Assembly: GCA_000963575.1 (NCBI GenBank)
Contig: CP011077.1
Location: 2,604,001-2,668,000, forward strand
Source of the DNA: Klebsiella michiganensis
Lineage (GTDB): Bacteria > Pseudomonadota > Gammaproteobacteria > Enterobacterales > Enterobacteriaceae
Direction: 5' to 3'
DNA: 64,000 nucleotides
In this document: positions 63,060-64,000 of the stretch, in pieces
How positions within the stretch are numbered: the first letter of the stretch is position 1
Layout: each line of letters opens with the position of its first letter
Notes under the pieces: model-generated
Database searches by the model: none
What the model was told of the DNA's origin: nothing
The model's input: the letters and a program-made list of their open reading frames with translations, nothing else
Position numbers and translations under genes: made by a program

Positions 63060-64000
63060 TTATAGCGGGTCAACCTTCAGACAGGAAACCGCATGGCGGA
63101 AACTGCCTTCCAGCACCGGCCGCGTTTTTGCGCATTCCGGGCCGGCAATCGGGCAGCGGGTGCGGAACACGCAGCCAGAAGGCGGGTTGATTGGCGACGG
63201 GAGCTCCCCTTCCAGCAGCTGAATAGTTTTGTTCTTTTCCAGATCAGGATCGGGGATAGGCACCGCCGACATCAGCGCTTTGGTGTAAGGGTGCAGCGGG
63301 TTATGGTAAACCTCATCGTAGGTGCCCAGCTCCACCGCATGGCCCAGGTACATGACCAGCACGCGATCGGAGATATGCTTAACCACAGCGAGATCGTGGG
63401 CGATAAAGATTAACGACAGCCCCATCTCGCGCTGCAGCTTCTGCAGCAGGTTAACTACCTGGGCCTGAATCGACACGTCCAGCGCGGAGACCGGCTCATC
63501 ACAGATGATGAGTTTGGGTTCCAGAATCAGCGCACGGGCAATACCGATACGCTGGCACTGACCGCCGGAGAACTCATGCGGATAGCGGTTCACCAGGTTT
63601 GGCAGCAGGCCTACTTTCATCATCATCGCCTTCACGCGATCGCGTACTTCCTGCTTCGGCATTTTGGGATGATAGGTCAGCAGCGGCTCGGCGATAATGT
63701 CGCCGATGTTCATGCGCGGGTTCAGAGAAGCCAGCGGATCCTGGAAAATCATCTGAATATCGCTGCGCACGTCGCGCCACTCTTCCGGCTTCATACCTAA
63801 AAGATCTTTACCCAGCCAGGCTACGCGGCCGTCGGTCGCTTTCACCAGGCCAATGATGGCGCGGGCAAAGGTCGATTTACCGCAGCCGGACTCGCCCACC
63901 ACGCCGAGGGTTTCCCCTTCGTACAGGCGTAGCGTCACGCCATCAACGGCTTTCAGGGTTTTTGAAGGCTGCCAGAACCACTGTTTGCCGTCTTTGATGT
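63060..64000 (-). CDS. oppF: Oligopeptide ABC transporter ATPase OppF, 5' end outside window
   Basis: ATP-binding subunit of the OppABCDF importer. The frame is open to the window edge (IKDGKQWF upstream), so the internal start at 63938 is not real. Walker A is GESGCGKST, the Q-loop lies in MIFQDPLASLNPR, the ABC signature is EFSGGQCQR and Walker B is LIICDEP with a following HD switch in IAHDLAVVK. A C-terminal Cys-containing oligopeptide-type domain (CVFRTRCPIAGPEC) binds Fe-S in relatives. Last gene of the opp operon. Confidence 0.97.
   Translation of the reverse strand, partial: IKDGKQWFWQPSKTLKAVDGVTLRLYEGETLGVVGESGCGKSTFARAIIGLVKATDGRVAWLGKDLLGMKPEEWRDVRSDIQMIFQDPLASLNPRMNIGDIIAEPLLTYHPKMPKQEVRDRVKAMMMKVGLLPNLVNRYPHEFSGGQCQRIGIARALILEPKLIICDEPVSALDVSIQAQVVNLLQKLQREMGLSLIFIAHDLAVVKHISDRVLVMYLGHAVELGTYDEVYHNPLHPYTKALMSAVPIPDPDLEKNKTIQLLEGELPSPINPPSGCVFRTRCPIAGPECAKTRPVLEGSFRHAVSCLKVDPL

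Overview
The window is chromosomal DNA from a member of the Enterobacteriaceae. Gene order and protein sequences follow the E. coli acnA-cysB-topA-trp-tonB-cls-opp region closely. The genus cannot be fixed from sequence alone.

Layout. 1-9.8 kb holds acnA (3' part outside the window), three small genes (ymiC, a 56-aa protein, ymiA), cysB, topA, yciN, sohB, yciK and btuR. 9.8-14.5 kb is a three-gene sugar cassette (AraC regulator, GH3 beta-glucosidase, GPH-type transporter) lying between btuR and rluB. 14.7-18.1 kb holds rluB, a MerR-family gene, yciO and rnm. 18.15-24.9 kb is the complete trp operon with promoter/operator, leader peptide, attenuator and terminator. 25.1-29.2 kb holds a secreted alpha/beta hydrolase, ompW, a cysteine-cluster protein, yciC, yciB and yciA. 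56.1-64 kb returns to the conserved backbone: tonB, yciI, an EAL/GGDEF pair, yciY, clsA, yciU, a K+ channel and oppF (5' part outside the window).

Between yciA and tonB, which are convergent neighbours in E. coli, lies an accessory island of about 27 kb (29.2-56.1 kb). It is a contact-dependent growth inhibition (CDI) locus of the cdiB-cdiA-cdiI type, with a 4585-aa CdiA. Downstream is a graveyard and reservoir of orphan modules: at least four orphan CdiA-CT toxin segments, about nine immunity-like genes (some frameshifted), cdiA fragments without toxin, and symE relics. kptA (RNA 2'-phosphotransferase) sits at the yciA end.

The most striking structure is that the last 70-140 bp of yciA plus its terminator recur, degenerate but unmistakable, at three further places inside the island (about 31.64, 35.39 and 36.92 kb), in the same orientation as yciA and downstream of an immunity gene. 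With the cdiA fragments at the other edge of several modules, this suggests repeated acquisition of cdiA-CT/cdiI/yciA-tail blocks. Each new block appears to have pushed the older toxin/immunity pair downstream and left a yciA scar.

Toxin family names are given only where the sequence is recognisable. Most CT and immunity proteins here are called from position and architecture, not from a known family.
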